A stretch of 64,000 nucleotides of DNA. It comes from Alviniconcha marisindica (taxonomy: Eukaryota > Mollusca > Gastropoda > Provannidae). Each line of letters begins with the position of its first letter. Positions within the stretch are counted from its first letter, which is position 1. The DNA lies in NCBI GenBank assembly GCA_018857735.1, contig JABMCL010001376.1:241001-305000 (forward strand). Reading direction: 5' to 3'. Shown here one piece after another: positions 51,060-62,469 of this stretch. Made by a program: the position numbers and the translations under genes. Below the pieces are notes generated by a model. That model worked only from the letters and a program-made list of their open reading frames with translations. It was not told the DNA's origin and ran no database searches.

Positions 51060-51990
51060 TTTGTTTTACTGCTGCGCAACTCTCAACAGTGACACTAATC
51101 TTCAAGGTCACTTTTTGAAAAAATTAAGAAGAATGTTACTGATTCGCCGCCATTGTGCCAAGTGGCTGTGCAGCTTCTTTGACTAAGAGCACGAGTTGTA
51201 TTTTTAAGCCGATCAGACCATCATTTGCTAAATTTATCTTCTTCCTTCTTCTTCTTCTTTCCGGTTGTAATCATACTGTGTTTTGGGTTCACGTCCTGTA
51301 TCGTGCAGCATCTGCTCGCCGCACGCCCCCCCCCCCCCCCCTCCCCCCCACCCCCACCTCCCGCCCTCTCTCTCAAACAAGCAAACAAACAAAAACAAAA
51401 CAAACACAAACACAAAAAACCAACACAAGCGAGCAAGTGTGTGTACACTAGTAGTCGTAAACTGTTTTGAAAAATCGCCAGTATTTTTTATTATTTTATT
51501 TTTTTCAATGACATTCATTCGCGTGGACAGTTCAATCATTTCAAAGAACAGCTCCAACCCTGCCTCGGATTCTCTGAAACTCGATAAAAAAAAATAAAAA
51601 AAAACTTCATCAAGACTTCCATGAAACCCAGGGCGGTACTGAAAAGATGACGACCACATCCTCAGCCGAGAAGATCAGGTCGTTCCGCTGAGACTCCGTT
51701 CTGGGCACAACAGACTGAAGAACCACATGGCCACCCGTGAAAATGAAGCTAGTCCCTTGGTGTGTCCCTTGAGAACTAGACAGCGGAGCACATCCTGCAG
51801 AGATGTCCCAGCTATAATATATGGAAGACTCAGTGGCTTTTGGGGACCCCCACACCCACCCCCACTCCCCGTCCCGTACAGACGAAGCTCTACTGGAAAG
51901 GACAGAGGTCTATTCACCAAGCTGGCAGGACTCTCCTCGTCATCAGCAAAAGACGAGAACAAGAACAAGTTCAGCAAACACTTTCGTCGC
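51060..51990. other. Intergenic between gene C and CCDC149, no further gene seen
   Basis: C run at 51330-51350; the 51600-51990 stretch is GC-richer, but I see no conserved protein and splice signals are weak. It could include the 3'UTR of gene C. Confidence 0.4.
51487..51500 (-). promoter_or_regulatory. Possible polyadenylation signals for gene C
   Basis: Two close AATAAA hexamers on the minus strand (complement TTTATT at 51487-51492 and 51495-51500), about 1.15 kb beyond the gene C stop. The region is AT-rich, so chance occurrence is possible. Confidence 0.3.
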
Positions 51991-52009
51991 TTCTGCGGCG
52001 CAAGGTTTG

Positions 52010-52205
52010 TCGAAGGGTGGCCGGGATGGCATCCTAGGCTCTGTTAACAGGCCGGGCTGGCATCATCAGCTCTGTTAACAGGCCGGGCTGGCATCCTAGG
52101 CTCTGTTAACAGACCGGGCTGGCATCATCAGCTCTGTTAACAGGCCGGGCTGGCATCATCAGCTCTGTTAACAGGCCGGGATGGCATCCTCAGCTCTGTT
52201 AACAG
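52010..52205. repeat. ~33-bp minisatellite
   Basis: Six units of 'aacaggccgggctggcatca' + 'tcagctctgtt'. It shares 'ctctgttaacag' with the adjoining 87-bp array, so the two arrays are fused. Confidence 0.93.
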
Positions 52206-52711
52206 ACTGTTTCACGAATGTCCGTGGTGGTGGGTGGCCTTGTGGACTTCCTCAGCCCAAGCCTCGATCCTGAAGAAGAGCTCTGTTAACAGACTGTTTC
52301 ACGAATGTCCGTGGTGGTGGGTGGCCTTGTGGACTTCCTCAGCCCAAGCCTCGATCCTGAAGAAGAGCTCTGTTAACAGACTGTTTCACGAATGTCCGTG
52401 GTGGTGGGTGGCCTTGTGGACTTCCTCAGCCCAAGCCTCGATCCTGAAGAAGAGCTCGTTAACAGACTGTTTCACGAATGTCCGGGTGGTGGGTGGCCTT
52501 GTGGACTTCCTCATCCCAAGCCTCGATCCTGAAGAAGAGCTCTGTTAACAGACTGTTTCACGAATGTCCGTGGTGGTGGGTGGCCTTGTGGACTTCCTCA
52601 GCCCAAGCCTCGATCCTGAAGAAGAGCTCTGTTAACAGACTATTTCACGAATGTCCGTGGTGGTGGGTGGCCTTGTGGACTTCCTCAGCCCAAGCCTCGA
52701 TCCTGAAGAAG
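52193..52711 (-). repeat. 87-bp array of the gene C 3' end
   Basis: Six units, the innermost of which is the real end of the gene (stop 52645-52647). Each outer unit repeats the codons for ELFFRIEAWAEEVHKATHHH, the TGA and 'aacagtctgttaacagag'. Copies are nearly identical; one has a small deletion. Confidence 0.95.
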
Positions 52712-53790
52712 AGCTCCTCCCGTGACAGCGGGCTGCCCACCAGACTGGAGGCATCGTCGTCGTCCTCCTGCTCCAACCCCCCCTGGGCGGTGTTGAGTTC
52801 CTTGTGCAGGTGCTCCCGCTCCTCCTCCTCCAGGAGCCTCACGTCGCGGTTCCTCAGGTCAGCCGACGCCGTGCGGAAGGTGCGAGGGCGTTGCTGCTCG
52901 CAGAAGGCCACGGCTCGCATGTTGGCCAGCTCGTAGTCCAGTCTCGCGCGACCTTTGATCTTCTCGCGCGTGCTGGGGTCACGGGGGAGGCACCTGGCCC
53001 GCACCCCGGGAGGGAGGGAGCTGGCGTGCTGACCCGTGTGGCTGTGGGTGGACATGACGGGTTCCCCCAGCCCCTGAGTCCTGAGGTGCTGGCACAGCTG
53101 AAGAATGTCCACACGGCCGCGTTTCGGACTCCCTCCCCCGTTCTGCTGTTCTAAATCAGCCGGCTTTGAAGCCGTCGACTTGAAGTGGCATTCCCTACCG
53201 CCGCCGTGGTGGTGGTGGTGGTGGTGGTGGTGGTCGTGGCGGTAGTCACTGCTGGAGTCGTTGCTGCTGACTCCAGAGGACGAGGCTTCTTCTTCCTCCT
53301 TCTCCTTATCCGCCTTCCTGGCCGGTTCAGCGGTTATCATAGGATTCGTGGAACTCGTCCATCCGTACTTCCTACCTGCCACACGCCGTCCGACGTTTCC
53401 GGACTCGCCGCTGCACATAGGGTAGGAATACGCAAGAGGTCTGCTGGGATGGGGGAACACGAGTGCTGTCTGATCTTCGTACCCGGCGACGGTCTCGTAG
53501 TTGGCCTGGTGACTCCGCTGATCGTCCACGTCGTTGTTGAGTTCTGGTGTGTGTGAAGCTGCTCCGTGTCCATTCACCGGCGGTTGTTGCTCTGGGGAAG
53601 GAGAAGAGTGCTGTGGTGACGACTTGCGTACCGCGGCTGACAACAACGACGTCCCCGATGTAGCGGCGAAGGTGTGTGACCGCTTCATGCGTGGTCTGAG
53701 AAGCGACGGAAGACCTGCAGTGGAATTAACCTGGCAGTGTCCTGGGTCCTCCAGCCTCAGACGTCTGTACAATCTCTGAACATGTTCCAT
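52645..53790 (-). CDS. Gene C: unidentified disordered protein with His tract
   Basis: An open frame of 381 codons plus TGA. An acceptor-like tgtgctgtttcag lies directly before ATG 53790, so 5' exons (UTR or coding) probably exist upstream; I could not place them. Base composition is much more GC-rich than the surroundings, as expected for coding sequence. Visible parts are RRLRLEDPGHCQ and a basic RPRMKRSHTFAATSG near the N-terminus, an E-rich then Ser-rich linker, a His run near residue 185-193, a basic KIKGRARLDYELANMRAVAF segment, an acidic helix LLEEEEREHLHKEL and a DDDD stretch. The last residues are EELFFRIEAWAEEVHKA then THHHGHS. There is no signal peptide or membrane segment. I do not recognise the family. 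The end of the gene is copied about five times downstream. Confidence 0.7.
   Translation of the reverse strand: MEHVQRLYRRLRLEDPGHCQVNSTAGLPSLLRPRMKRSHTFAATSGTSLLSAAVRKSSPQHSSPSPEQQPPVNGHGAASHTPELNNDVDDQRSHQANYETVAGYEDQTALVFPHPSRPLAYSYPMCSGESGNVGRRVAGRKYGWTSSTNPMITAEPARKADKEKEEEEASSSGVSSNDSSSDYRHDHHHHHHHHHGGGRECHFKSTASKPADLEQQNGGGSPKRGRVDILQLCQHLRTQGLGEPVMSTHSHTGQHASSLPPGVRARCLPRDPSTREKIKGRARLDYELANMRAVAFCEQQRPRTFRTASADLRNRDVRLLEEEEREHLHKELNTAQGGLEQEDDDDASSLVGSPLSREELFFRIEAWAEEVHKATHHHGHS
53205..53232. repeat. (GTG)n trinucleotide tract
   Basis: Encodes the His run of gene C on the minus strand. Confidence 0.9.
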
Positions 53791-53999
53791 CTGAAACAGC
53801 ACAAGCATATGGATATAAATAATATAACTATGCGTTATTTTGACTATAGACTGGGTATTATGTGATATTAGCTAGACTGGGTATACTTTGGTATCATATA
53901 TCGTCGTGCTGTTGACGGGCCGTTGAAATCCAAAACTGACTAACTAGTATTATATAAGCGTATGAGGCCGTATCTTTAAGCAAAACAAGCGAGCGATTT

Positions 54000-55000
54000 T
54001 GGGGATTTAATTTTCATTTTGTGATAGGCTAGTTATTGCAGTTGTTAATATTTTTCGTTCAGCGTTTATTATTCTTCGCCCACGAAGCCGTTCACTGGGC
54101 ATTAAATATCAATATTATCCAGGCCGTGCTGATTATCATAGTCAACTTGATCGAAACTGGCATCAGAAATCGTTTTACTCCAAAGACCGGTCACTCTCGC
54201 CGCCAGTGCAGCTACGAAGAAAGTGACACGTTATGTCTTATTTGTGAGGTTCGTATCTCAGATCCAGGCGTATGACAGGATCACGTTGGCTGAATGGAAA
54301 AACTGACAAAACCTCTTATCTCACCGACGTTGTGTTAACCAAAATGGGTCGACTTCGGAGGGAAACCGATTTCCCATTACCATGCTGGAGATCTTAATGG
54401 GAATCTTTTTTCATCCAATGATTACAAAGGACTGCAGTTTGTATGCAAAACTAGGCCAGGAAATGTTCGTAAGAACCGATTATGCCGAGGGTTTTGTTGG
54501 CTTCGTACATAACCTGAATGCACGTTCCGATGTTTACGCAGTATCAGCTTCTCAGTCCGTAACACGAAGTCGGCTGTCTTGACAGGGCTTGTCTCCTGTC
54601 GGTGTACCGTTTTCTTCCAAACGAGTGGCCCAGAGAGGACAATATTTGGGAGGATCTTTAGAGAGCAGTTGACTGCCGAGTTGATCAAACACTTCCCAAG
54701 TGTGTCGCGTTTTCCCCGTTGGCAAACTAATTGTGATATTAACAAGCTGCCGCGATCTGGTGTGTTGACCTATCACTAAACGACGCAAAACGCTTACATC
54801 GAAGGTGATTAAACGTAGCCTATTTTTGTCAAGCCGTTGTAATGAGTTACTGGCTGACTGGGCGTAAAACACCAGCTTACTTACTTGTAATGAGTTTTTC
54901 GAGGTTAGGAAACCAATGAATCTTTGATGTGGTACACATAAGGAGAAAATATTATTTGTGTGAAAAAATGTACAGACAATTGATAGACTTGAATGTCTTC
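54000..55000. other. Upstream of gene C, no gene seen
   Basis: Unique sequence with one dispersed motif copy ('ctggctgactgggcgtaaaa' near 54850). 5' exons of gene C may be here, but none can be supported. Confidence 0.4.
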
Positions 55001-55007
55001 TATTAAG

Positions 55008-55170
<163 letters not shown>

Positions 55171-55215
55171 AAATAAATATATACACTACTACTAATAACA
55201 ATAATAAACTCTACA

Positions 55216-55268
55216 GACTATCAGGACTTCGTAGGGAGTCACGTACACCCCACGAAGTCCTGATAGTC
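55216..55268. repeat. 17-bp perfect inverted repeat, 19-nt loop
   Basis: GACTATCAGGACTTCGT at 55216-55232 is perfectly matched at 55252-55268. Imperfect pairing continues outward (aataaact / gactttatt). Confidence 0.9.
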
Positions 55269-55776
55269 CGCAGACTTTATTACTGTGTGTGTGTCTAATA
55301 GTTTTGAGAACTAAGAGTCTTATTACTGTTCTTCCTACGACAGAGCCGAAAATTCTTTCATTGCTTTGCACTTGCTAATCTCAGTAGGCACGACGAGTAT
55401 GTGTGGGACACGGACCGAACCGCATGACATGTCATATCATTTTCTTATCGAAATCATTTCAAGGAGGAAGACATTCATACAATGTTTCTGTTACCATTAT
55501 CACATTAACGTCCTCTCCCCACACTCAGTGACACCCTCATGTGTTATCGTCTTGGTCGTGGGAGGTATGAGGGTTTGTCGGTACGAGTGACGTTCGGTCG
55601 GGACTGTCCAACAATCGGGAGATAGTATAAACGGGAGCGTAAAACTAACGACAAAAAAAAAAAAAACAAGACAAAAAAGGAGAGAGAGAGACAGACAGAC
55701 AAACAGAGACAAACAGATAGAAACAAACAAACAGAGAGAGACAGAGAGGGGCAGAGGGGGAGTTTCTATAAAAACA

Positions 55777-56148
55777 TGTTGCTTAACGTCCATAGAATCC
55801 CGTCCCTAATAGGCCTACTCGCCTCCATGGACGTTAAGCAACAAAGTCTCTCTCTGTCCACAGGAACCACAAGGCTTATTAGAGATGGGGGGGGGGGGAG
55901 GGGCATGGAGATAGGGGAAGAGGGAGATTATATACCTATCGCTACGCTGTCGCCACCAGAATGATTCCTGCATTAAGGTGGGCAGCGATAAGAGCCATTT
56001 TAATGTTTCATTGATTGTGAGAGACAAAGTCACAAGACAGTGTCCACAGACCACAGTTTTGGAAGAGAAAGGAGAGCCGAAGCGGATTCGAACCAAGGTC
56101 CTTCTGCTTACCAGCCTAACGCCTTACCGCTAGGCCAAACCGGCTCAC
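55777..56148 (-). mobile_element. tRNA-derived SINE (family A), near full length
   Basis: On the minus strand: a tRNA-like head (56148-56073) with A box 'tggcctagcggtaaggcg' and B box GGTTCGAATCC, body 'tggtctgtggacactgtctt' and 'ggctcttatcgctgccc', then 'gcgataggtatataatctcc' and the shared tail near 55790 and 55870. The tail region has an extra inverted tail copy. Confidence 0.85.
55778..55842. repeat. 16-bp perfect inverted repeat from opposed retroposon tails
   Basis: GTTGCTTAACGTCCAT (55778-55793) pairs with ATGGACGTTAAGCAAC (55827-55842) across 33 bp. Confidence 0.9.
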
Positions 56149-56171
56149 CGAGAGTTTCTGTTTGGTTCGGT

Positions 56172-56337
56172 TGTATTGCTTAATGTCCTCGGATGTCAAT
56201 TGGCATATTAGGGACAAGTTGAGACCAATGCCGACGCATGGTTCAATATAGCTTTACGTCCACGGAAACCAGAAGGCTCGTTAGGACGGACAGCCCTGGA
56301 CGGCCACCTCGACTCTCACACAGCTCCGGAACTATGA
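56172..56337 (-). mobile_element. Family-B short retroposon, long form
   Basis: Reverse complement matches 50237-50400 throughout, including both tail modules. Confidence 0.8.
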
Positions 56338-56339
56338 GA

Positions 56340-58215
56340 GTTTCTATCCATATCCGCGGACAGTTACACTACGCTGGTCCTGCGCTAGAATGACCCCCCT
56401 ATACAAAAAGCACCCTGGTTTGTTAAATAACTGGATCTTAACGCACCGTCAACCGCACAGAATTACCACGGGACGAGCAAACACCGTCCTGAGTCAATAC
56501 ACATTGAAAACTCTTCTCGTGTTTCAAACTATACTCAAGTCAAGTCAGAAAGCTGAGTCTAAACACAAGCACAACACGGGAAATCATACAACAGGCCACA
56601 AAGAGTTATACGCCCTACTCAACCAATAGGAAAACCTATACAACTAGAGCTCTGGTCAACTAATCGGCATTGGCCAGCACTTTCGTAACACTAACACTTT
56701 TGTTGAGTTGGGGGGGTGCACAAACATGACAGGTACGTCCAGATTTTGTGTGTCATGTAAAGAAATGTCCTCTGTTATTAAAGGTGTGGTTTCCTACGAC
56801 GGGAAAAACGCTCTGAGTGTCATATTTCTGTATGTTCAAAACAAAACAAAAAAATCCTTCACGACAGTGGAGTCTTTTTTCATTTTAATGCAAAAACGAC
56901 TTCCTGTACTACGCAAAGACTCCAGGTTTGCATAAAAACATTCCTAAGTAGGAGGGGGAACGGGGCACCTTGCAGTTAGATTGGCATGCAATGCCTTTGG
57001 CATATTTAGGTGTGTTTCTTTTTAATTATTATTATTTATTAATTATTAACTGTTGTTTTGATGGGAGGTTTTTTTGTTGTTGTTTTGTTTTGTTTGTTGA
57101 TGTTTTTTGTTTTTGTTATTGTTGGTTCTTGTTGTTGTTTGTTTGTTTGTTTTGTTTTTTGTGAAAACACGGGAACATTTTCACACGGGAGTCATTCTAA
57201 CGCGTTACACCGGGCTAGAAAGGCTGCTCCAATAGCCCGACAGACAGAAACATGTAAAACATGTGGCCCATACATTAATTCTCAATGCACAACGATGCAT
57301 AGCAAGCACAAATATTGAAATCTATAGCTGTCGTGCAAACAAAATATCTTCTTGTGCTGAAACATCTGCACTGCTGATTGTTTATTAAAGTTTACTTACG
57401 CATGAGACTTTTTCTTTGATAACAATACACTGAACTTTGTATCCCGTAAGCTCGGGATGCCAATTATATGTTTGTCTTGTCGTTTATTACAATGTTTTCT
57501 TGACAGTGTTGCCAAAATGTCTTATTTGACTATCCGCCTTATCTATCTGTCCGTTGGATATCTCTTCATATTGTGGTCATTTCATGTGATTACTATTTGA
57601 TGTGATTTTATACGTGGCACCAACGTATTCCTTATTCCTTATACAACGCACACCAGTGTAACACATATCTGCGAACAAACTGGACATATAAAGAGGGTGT
57701 GAAAAGACAATATAAAACAAACGGAACAGATGGCGTCAAACAAACTGAACACATGGGCTATTAAGGAACAAACTGGACATATAAAGAGGGTGTGAAAAGA
57801 CAATATAAAACAAACTGAATAGATGGTGTCAAACAAACTTAACACATGGGCTATAAACGAACAAATTGGATATTTATAGAGGGTGAGAAAAGACGATATA
57901 AAACAAACTGAATAGATGGCGTCAAACAAGCTTTACACAAAGCAACGAACAAAAATGGCATAACAGCGAAAAGATAATGGAGAAGAGAAGAAAAAAACGT
58001 ACATATTGTATCAAACAAAATGAACAGAGGGTGGACATGAGGTGTTGGCTGCATTGCCATTTGCAACGCCGACTTTCAGTGCCATTCGGTAGAACTCGAT
58101 GGCATTCAATGCAACGGCACCAGTTTTACGTGGCATCAGCCATGTAACAACCAAACAGCATTGTGAGTACACCACTTCGGTGTACGCGCTATAAAAAGTT
58201 ACAGTCACTCCTTAG
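56340..58215. other. No gene seen
   Basis: Unique sequence with T-rich stretches (57010-57160) and a ~112-bp repeated segment (next entry). No coding evidence. Confidence 0.5.
57670..57950 (+). repeat. ~110-bp tandem repeat (2.5 units)
   Basis: 'gaacaaactggacatataaa' + 'gagggtgtgaaaagacaata' + 'taaaacaaac' recurs from about 57675, 57768 and 57860. Confidence 0.9.
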
Positions 58216-58219
58216 AATC

Positions 58220-58313
58220 AGAGCTCAGGAGCTGTGTGAAAGTCGAGGTGGCCGTCCTGGCCTCCCGTCCTAATAAGCCTACGGTTTCTGTGGACGTAAA
58301 GCAACACTGAACC
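58220..58313 (+). mobile_element. Family-B short retroposon
   Basis: ~94 bp from 'gagctcaggagctgtgtgaa' to 'gtaaagcaacactgaacc'. Confidence 0.85.
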
Positions 58314-58331
58314 AACTGTAGAATCACATGT

Positions 58332-58522
58332 GAGCCGGTTTGGCCTAGCGGTAAGGCGTTATAGGCTGGTAAGCAGAGGGACCTCGGTTCGAATCCGCTT
58401 CGGCTCCCTTTCTCTTCAAAAGTTGTGGTCTGTGGACACTGTCTTGTGACTCACAGTTAATGAAACATTCAAATGGCTCTCATCGCTGCCGCCATCTTAA
58501 TGCAGGAGTCATTCTGGTGGTG
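58332..58522 (+). mobile_element. tRNA-derived SINE (family A), 5' part
   Basis: The tRNA-like head 58332-58407 has A box 'tggcctagcggtaaggcg' and B box GGTTCGAATCC, followed by the SINE body to 'attctggtggtg'. It continues at 58951 after an insertion. Confidence 0.88.
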
Positions 58523-58941
58523 TTCTTTTCTTTCTTGGTGCTTTACGTCCACGGAGGCGAGATGGCCTATTAGGGACGGGGACAGAGTGGGAAGGGGACG
58601 ACAGAGTGAAGGTTCGACCGCGGAAACCGCCCGAAAAAGACAGGAGAGACCGTGGACCGCCGCCAGAACAATGGAAGTGTTAAGGCGGTGTCCCCTCGCC
58701 ATTGCTCAGCGACTTGTGCACTGCGCAATTGCTGTTTCAACTGCTGTGCTTGGCCAGAGTCACAAAGACAATGTCCGTTGCACTGCTGTTGACGAACAAC
58801 TTGGACAACTCAAGCAAAGGAAGTCCAGCTTTCTTAGCCCAGCTCCACCTCCCTACTCATGATCTCTTCTGGGCTAAGTTGAGGGTCCAGCTCCACCTCC
58901 CTCCTCTAAGATCTCTTGATCTTTTGATCTCGCCTGGAACC
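58523..58941 (-). mobile_element. ~419-bp retroposon inserted in the SINE, 9-bp target duplication
   Basis: Flanked by CTGGTGGTG at 58514-58522 and 58942-58950. On the minus strand it ends with the shared tail ('gtccctaataggcc' ... 'gtggacgtaaagcacc') and an A-rich 'aagaaagaaaagaa'. The 5' body is unlike families A and B. It contains no long ORF. Confidence 0.75.
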
Positions 58942-58950
58942 CTGGTGGTG

Positions 58951-59047
58951 ACAGTGTTGCGATAGGTATAATGATCTCCCTCTTCCCCTCCTTCTCCCCG
59001 CCCCTAATGAGCCTCATGGTTTCTGTGGCCGTTAAGCACCATGTTTA
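58951..59047 (+). mobile_element. tRNA-derived SINE (family A), 3' part
   Basis: Continues the SINE: 'acagtgttgcgataggtata', 'tgatctccctcttcccc', then the tail 'cctaatgagcctcatggttt' + 'ctgtggccgttaagcacc'. Confidence 0.8.
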
Positions 59048-59049
59048 CT

Positions 59050-59860
59050 TTACAGTTACCACTTTAGAATCACACGCGACAAGAGCGCAGTGAGTCTGCT
59101 CGAGAGCGGAGTATTCTTCGCTACGTAAATTTAAAGCAATCAACAACAACAACAACAACTCCAAACACTAAAGTCCGAAGATTTTCACGTCCTGTCAACT
59201 GCTCAGCGTTCCGAGGTCTGAGCTTTGATCACCTTGTTTTGTCTGGAAGCGTTAGGTCGATGCCATTAATTCACAGCGTTACTCTGAGGACTAGACAGTA
59301 GAGTGGTGATCTGGGCATTTTTATTCCGTCAAGCTGCATGGAGAAGGGGAGAAAAAAAAGCCTTCACCCGAATGTGCATTAGGCTATGCTATACCAGTCT
59401 CGCTGTTGGGGTGTTATTCATATTCTCAGTCTGACATTAAATCTATTGTGTGTGCCCCCCCCTCCCCCCCCCCCCCCCGCCCTCCCACCACACCCTCACC
59501 TCCGCCCCAGTGCCAATCACGTAGACCACCTCTCTCACCTCTCTGGATACTGATCTTATCGTGCATAACGTTACACGAACGTATTGATCACGCCTTTTTC
59601 CCGACCTGTGGGAAAATAACCAGAATCGGTGATCGTGACATATATTGCCGGTTTACGAAAAAACTGTATTGATCACCCCCCCAAAAATTCGTCGACCTTT
59701 TGGGGGGGGAAATAACCCAAAACCGGTCTGCGCCCGGAACTTTGGTTTCCAAAAGGCTATTGTTACACCTGCCAAGACCCGCCACCGACGGGGGGAAACT
59801 ATAGGACCGTTTTGGTCTTTGGTGTCGGAAGGCGTTGTTAGCACTGCAAACCCGCACCGC
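59050..59860. other. No gene seen
   Basis: C run at 59456-59478; otherwise unique sequence. Confidence 0.5.
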
Positions 59861-59867
59861 GTGCGGT

Positions 59868-59949
59868 GTGTGGTGGTGTGTGTGTGTGTGCGTGGTGGTG
59901 GTGTGTGTGTGTGTGTGTGGGGTGTTGTGTGGGGTGTGTGTGTGGGTGC

Positions 59950-59996
<47 letters not shown>

Positions 59997-60048
59997 GTGC
60001 GCGTGTGCGTGCGTGCGTGCGTGCGTGCGTGTGCGTGTGTGTGTGGAA
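59868..60048. repeat. (GT)n compound microsatellite
   Basis: GT with GGTG interruptions and a (GCGT)n block. Confidence 0.95.
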
Positions 60049-60719
60049 AAAAGGGTTGTTTGTTTGCTGGACAGTTTCAAGTGTAGCCTACACACACACA
60101 AATACAGGAATCAACAAACTGACATGTAAGACAGACTATACAGACCTACAAGGCTTGTTATATAACAAGCTTGAAACGCGACTCTGTATTCGAACTGAAT
60201 CAGTTAAAGCGGCAGCTACCGACACTGTTCGGTTTTGCTTCAAGCTTTTGTACGTCAAACAGTGTGGGGCAGACCTGACAGAGCACATGCAGTCTCCCAT
60301 AGCTACGCGTCACTGAATAAGCCTGCAAGCGACGATTCCGCAAACAACTGATAATCTTATTTTCCTCTGCGCCTCGCGGAAAGGTAATACTTGCTTCCGA
60401 AATGTTTCTAGGTTATAATCCTACAGGCTGCTAGAACATTCAAGTTTCTTTTGGTGGAGATCCCGATGCATGTGTTTTAGACCTAAAGCTAGATACCGAG
60501 TCAGTGGTTAAACAGGTAGCGGATAACTAAATGATCAGAAACATCTACGAAGGTCCGGAAACACACAGCCAGAAAGAGTTCGGAATAGATATATCGAATG
60601 GATCATAGTTTATTCAATCAAGCATGTAATGCAGTATATGAAAGTCGAATTTTCTGTAGTAAAAAGAAATATAACAAAATATCATTATTATTATTATCAA
60701 AGCTGAAGTTTTACACAGA

Positions 60720-61690
60720 AACTTTTTCTGCTAGCTGACTGAAAGCTTTACACTGAAATTCGGGTAGCTAACAAAGGGTTTGACGTGATCCTGAAATTCA
60801 GGTTACTGATTGCAGGTTTCACGCTCAAAATCAGGTTTTTGACTGAGGGTTTTTTACACCGAAAACTGGGACTGCAGTGACTTTGTCACTGGCCGAATTT
60901 AGGTGTGTGGTTCAGTGTTTATAGCTTGAATGCGGGAATTCGGGTAGCTGACTTTTATATATTCTGAATTCGGGAAGCTGAATATCTGTTTTCTGCTAAA
61001 TTCGGGAAGCTAACTGATGGTCTTCTGTTGAAGTTCGAATATCTGACTGGTGGCATTACCCTGAACTTCCGGTCGTATTACTTTCACATTGAAAATCAGA
61101 TGAATTCAAGTGTCTGGGTGAAGTTTTTACGATGAAATTCGGCCAGCTGAACGTAATTCACGGATTTATTCTGAAAGCGAGAACGTGACTGAGGGCTTAA
61201 CAATGAAATTCGTGTATTTGACTGACGGTTTCATACTGGGAATTCGGGTAGTTGATTCAATGTTTTCCGCAGAAAATCCGGTAGTTGATTGGTGGGGTTT
61301 TTTTTGTCTTCTCCGAAGATCGTATAGATACACTCTAGCAATACGTAAAATCAGCTGACTGAATGGTTTACTCTGAAAAGTGGATGGTGGTTGAATTTCT
61401 GCAGCGAAAATGGATTCGCTGATTGGTAGTTTTACGCTCATCAATATTATCATGTTTTGCAATAAATATGGGTAGCTGACTGAAGGTATTCTGTTAAATT
61501 CGGGTGGCCGATTAGAGTTATATACTAAATTCGGGTAGTTGAGTGGTGGTTTTACACTAAAATTCGGGGAAATGGCTGACAGTATCATGCTGAAATTCGG
61601 GTAGCTGATTGATGTGTTTTACACTAAATTAGCGTAGCTGACAGTTTCCTTTTGAAATCGGGTATAACATAGCTGCATAAATAGATTGAC
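60720..61690 (+). repeat. Decayed ~30-36 bp tandem array
   Basis: About 28 diverged units around 'gaaattcgggtagctgactg' + 'atggttttacact'. The spacing is kept but the sequence has drifted heavily, unlike the near-identical arrays elsewhere in the window. Confidence 0.85.
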
Positions 61691-61699
61691 GCGTTAACA

Positions 61700-62465
61700 G
61701 AAATCGGGACAGACTGATGCTCAAGTCGGGCAGCTGCATAATAGATTTATGCAGCTTTGTGCGTTAAAAGCAAATCGGATAAGAGCATCTTTAATACAGG
61801 GTTTACTCCCAGGAAAGGTCATATCTGATGAAAAGCGGAGTCACATATCTTCGAACAGACATTTCTCTCCTGGTCTATTAACTACGGGTATGGATCTGTA
61901 GAGGCCCGCCAGGCAGCCACCTCGAACAAAACAGCCTTATTCTTGCGAGAAAAGAAGTCGTCGACGGGGGAGTCAATTGAAGACGAGTTTATGCGCGGAC
62001 CTCCTGCAGACAACAAAGGTGTTTTCGGGACACCATTTTTCTCCGGCTTAATCGCCACGTACTAAGCCGTTTCCCAAAAAGCGCGGCTTTGATTTACATG
62101 GCTGATCATTTACAAAGTCGTTTCCCCTCTGTGGTGATAGATAGGCTAGCGGCTGGGTCGATCGTGACCGCATGGTCTAGTGACAGTGAAAGACGAGCCA
62201 CCGACCAGGTTGCATTACTAAGCCGCATGTACATTTGTAAACATTAGAGTAAACAAAAAACGACAGTAACACCACACTGTGTTCAAAATTTTCGGTTTTC
62301 TTGAAACCTTTTGTCGTTGTGTTTCTGTTTTCTTATCCCAAATGGAAAACGCGGGTTGCTTCCCATAGGAAAGGCGGCAGCAGCAGAGATGCACTACCTG
62401 CCCAGCCTAAATACGTATAGCATACCGATAGCCTATTATGTTGTACTTAACTTTACACAGTTATG
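61700..62465. other. No gene seen
   Basis: Unique sequence with raised CpG content; nothing supported. Confidence 0.4.
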
Positions 62466-62469
62466 CTTC

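Noticed and set aside
52234..52936. Plus-strand frames with repeated ALWTSSAQASILKKSSVNRL
   Set aside because: Antisense of the gene C terminal repeat; gene C has the better frame, composition and splice acceptor.
58332..58407. A functional tRNA gene
   Set aside because: A and B boxes are present, but the SINE body follows directly and other copies share it; the acceptor and anticodon stems do not look intact.
59645..60316. 223-codon frame
   Set aside because: Runs through a GT microsatellite with no recognisable domain or splice context.
61166..61588. 140-codon minus-strand frame with PPEF/PNLVYN-like repeats
   Set aside because: A stop-poor reading of the decayed 33-bp array; no splice or conservation evidence.
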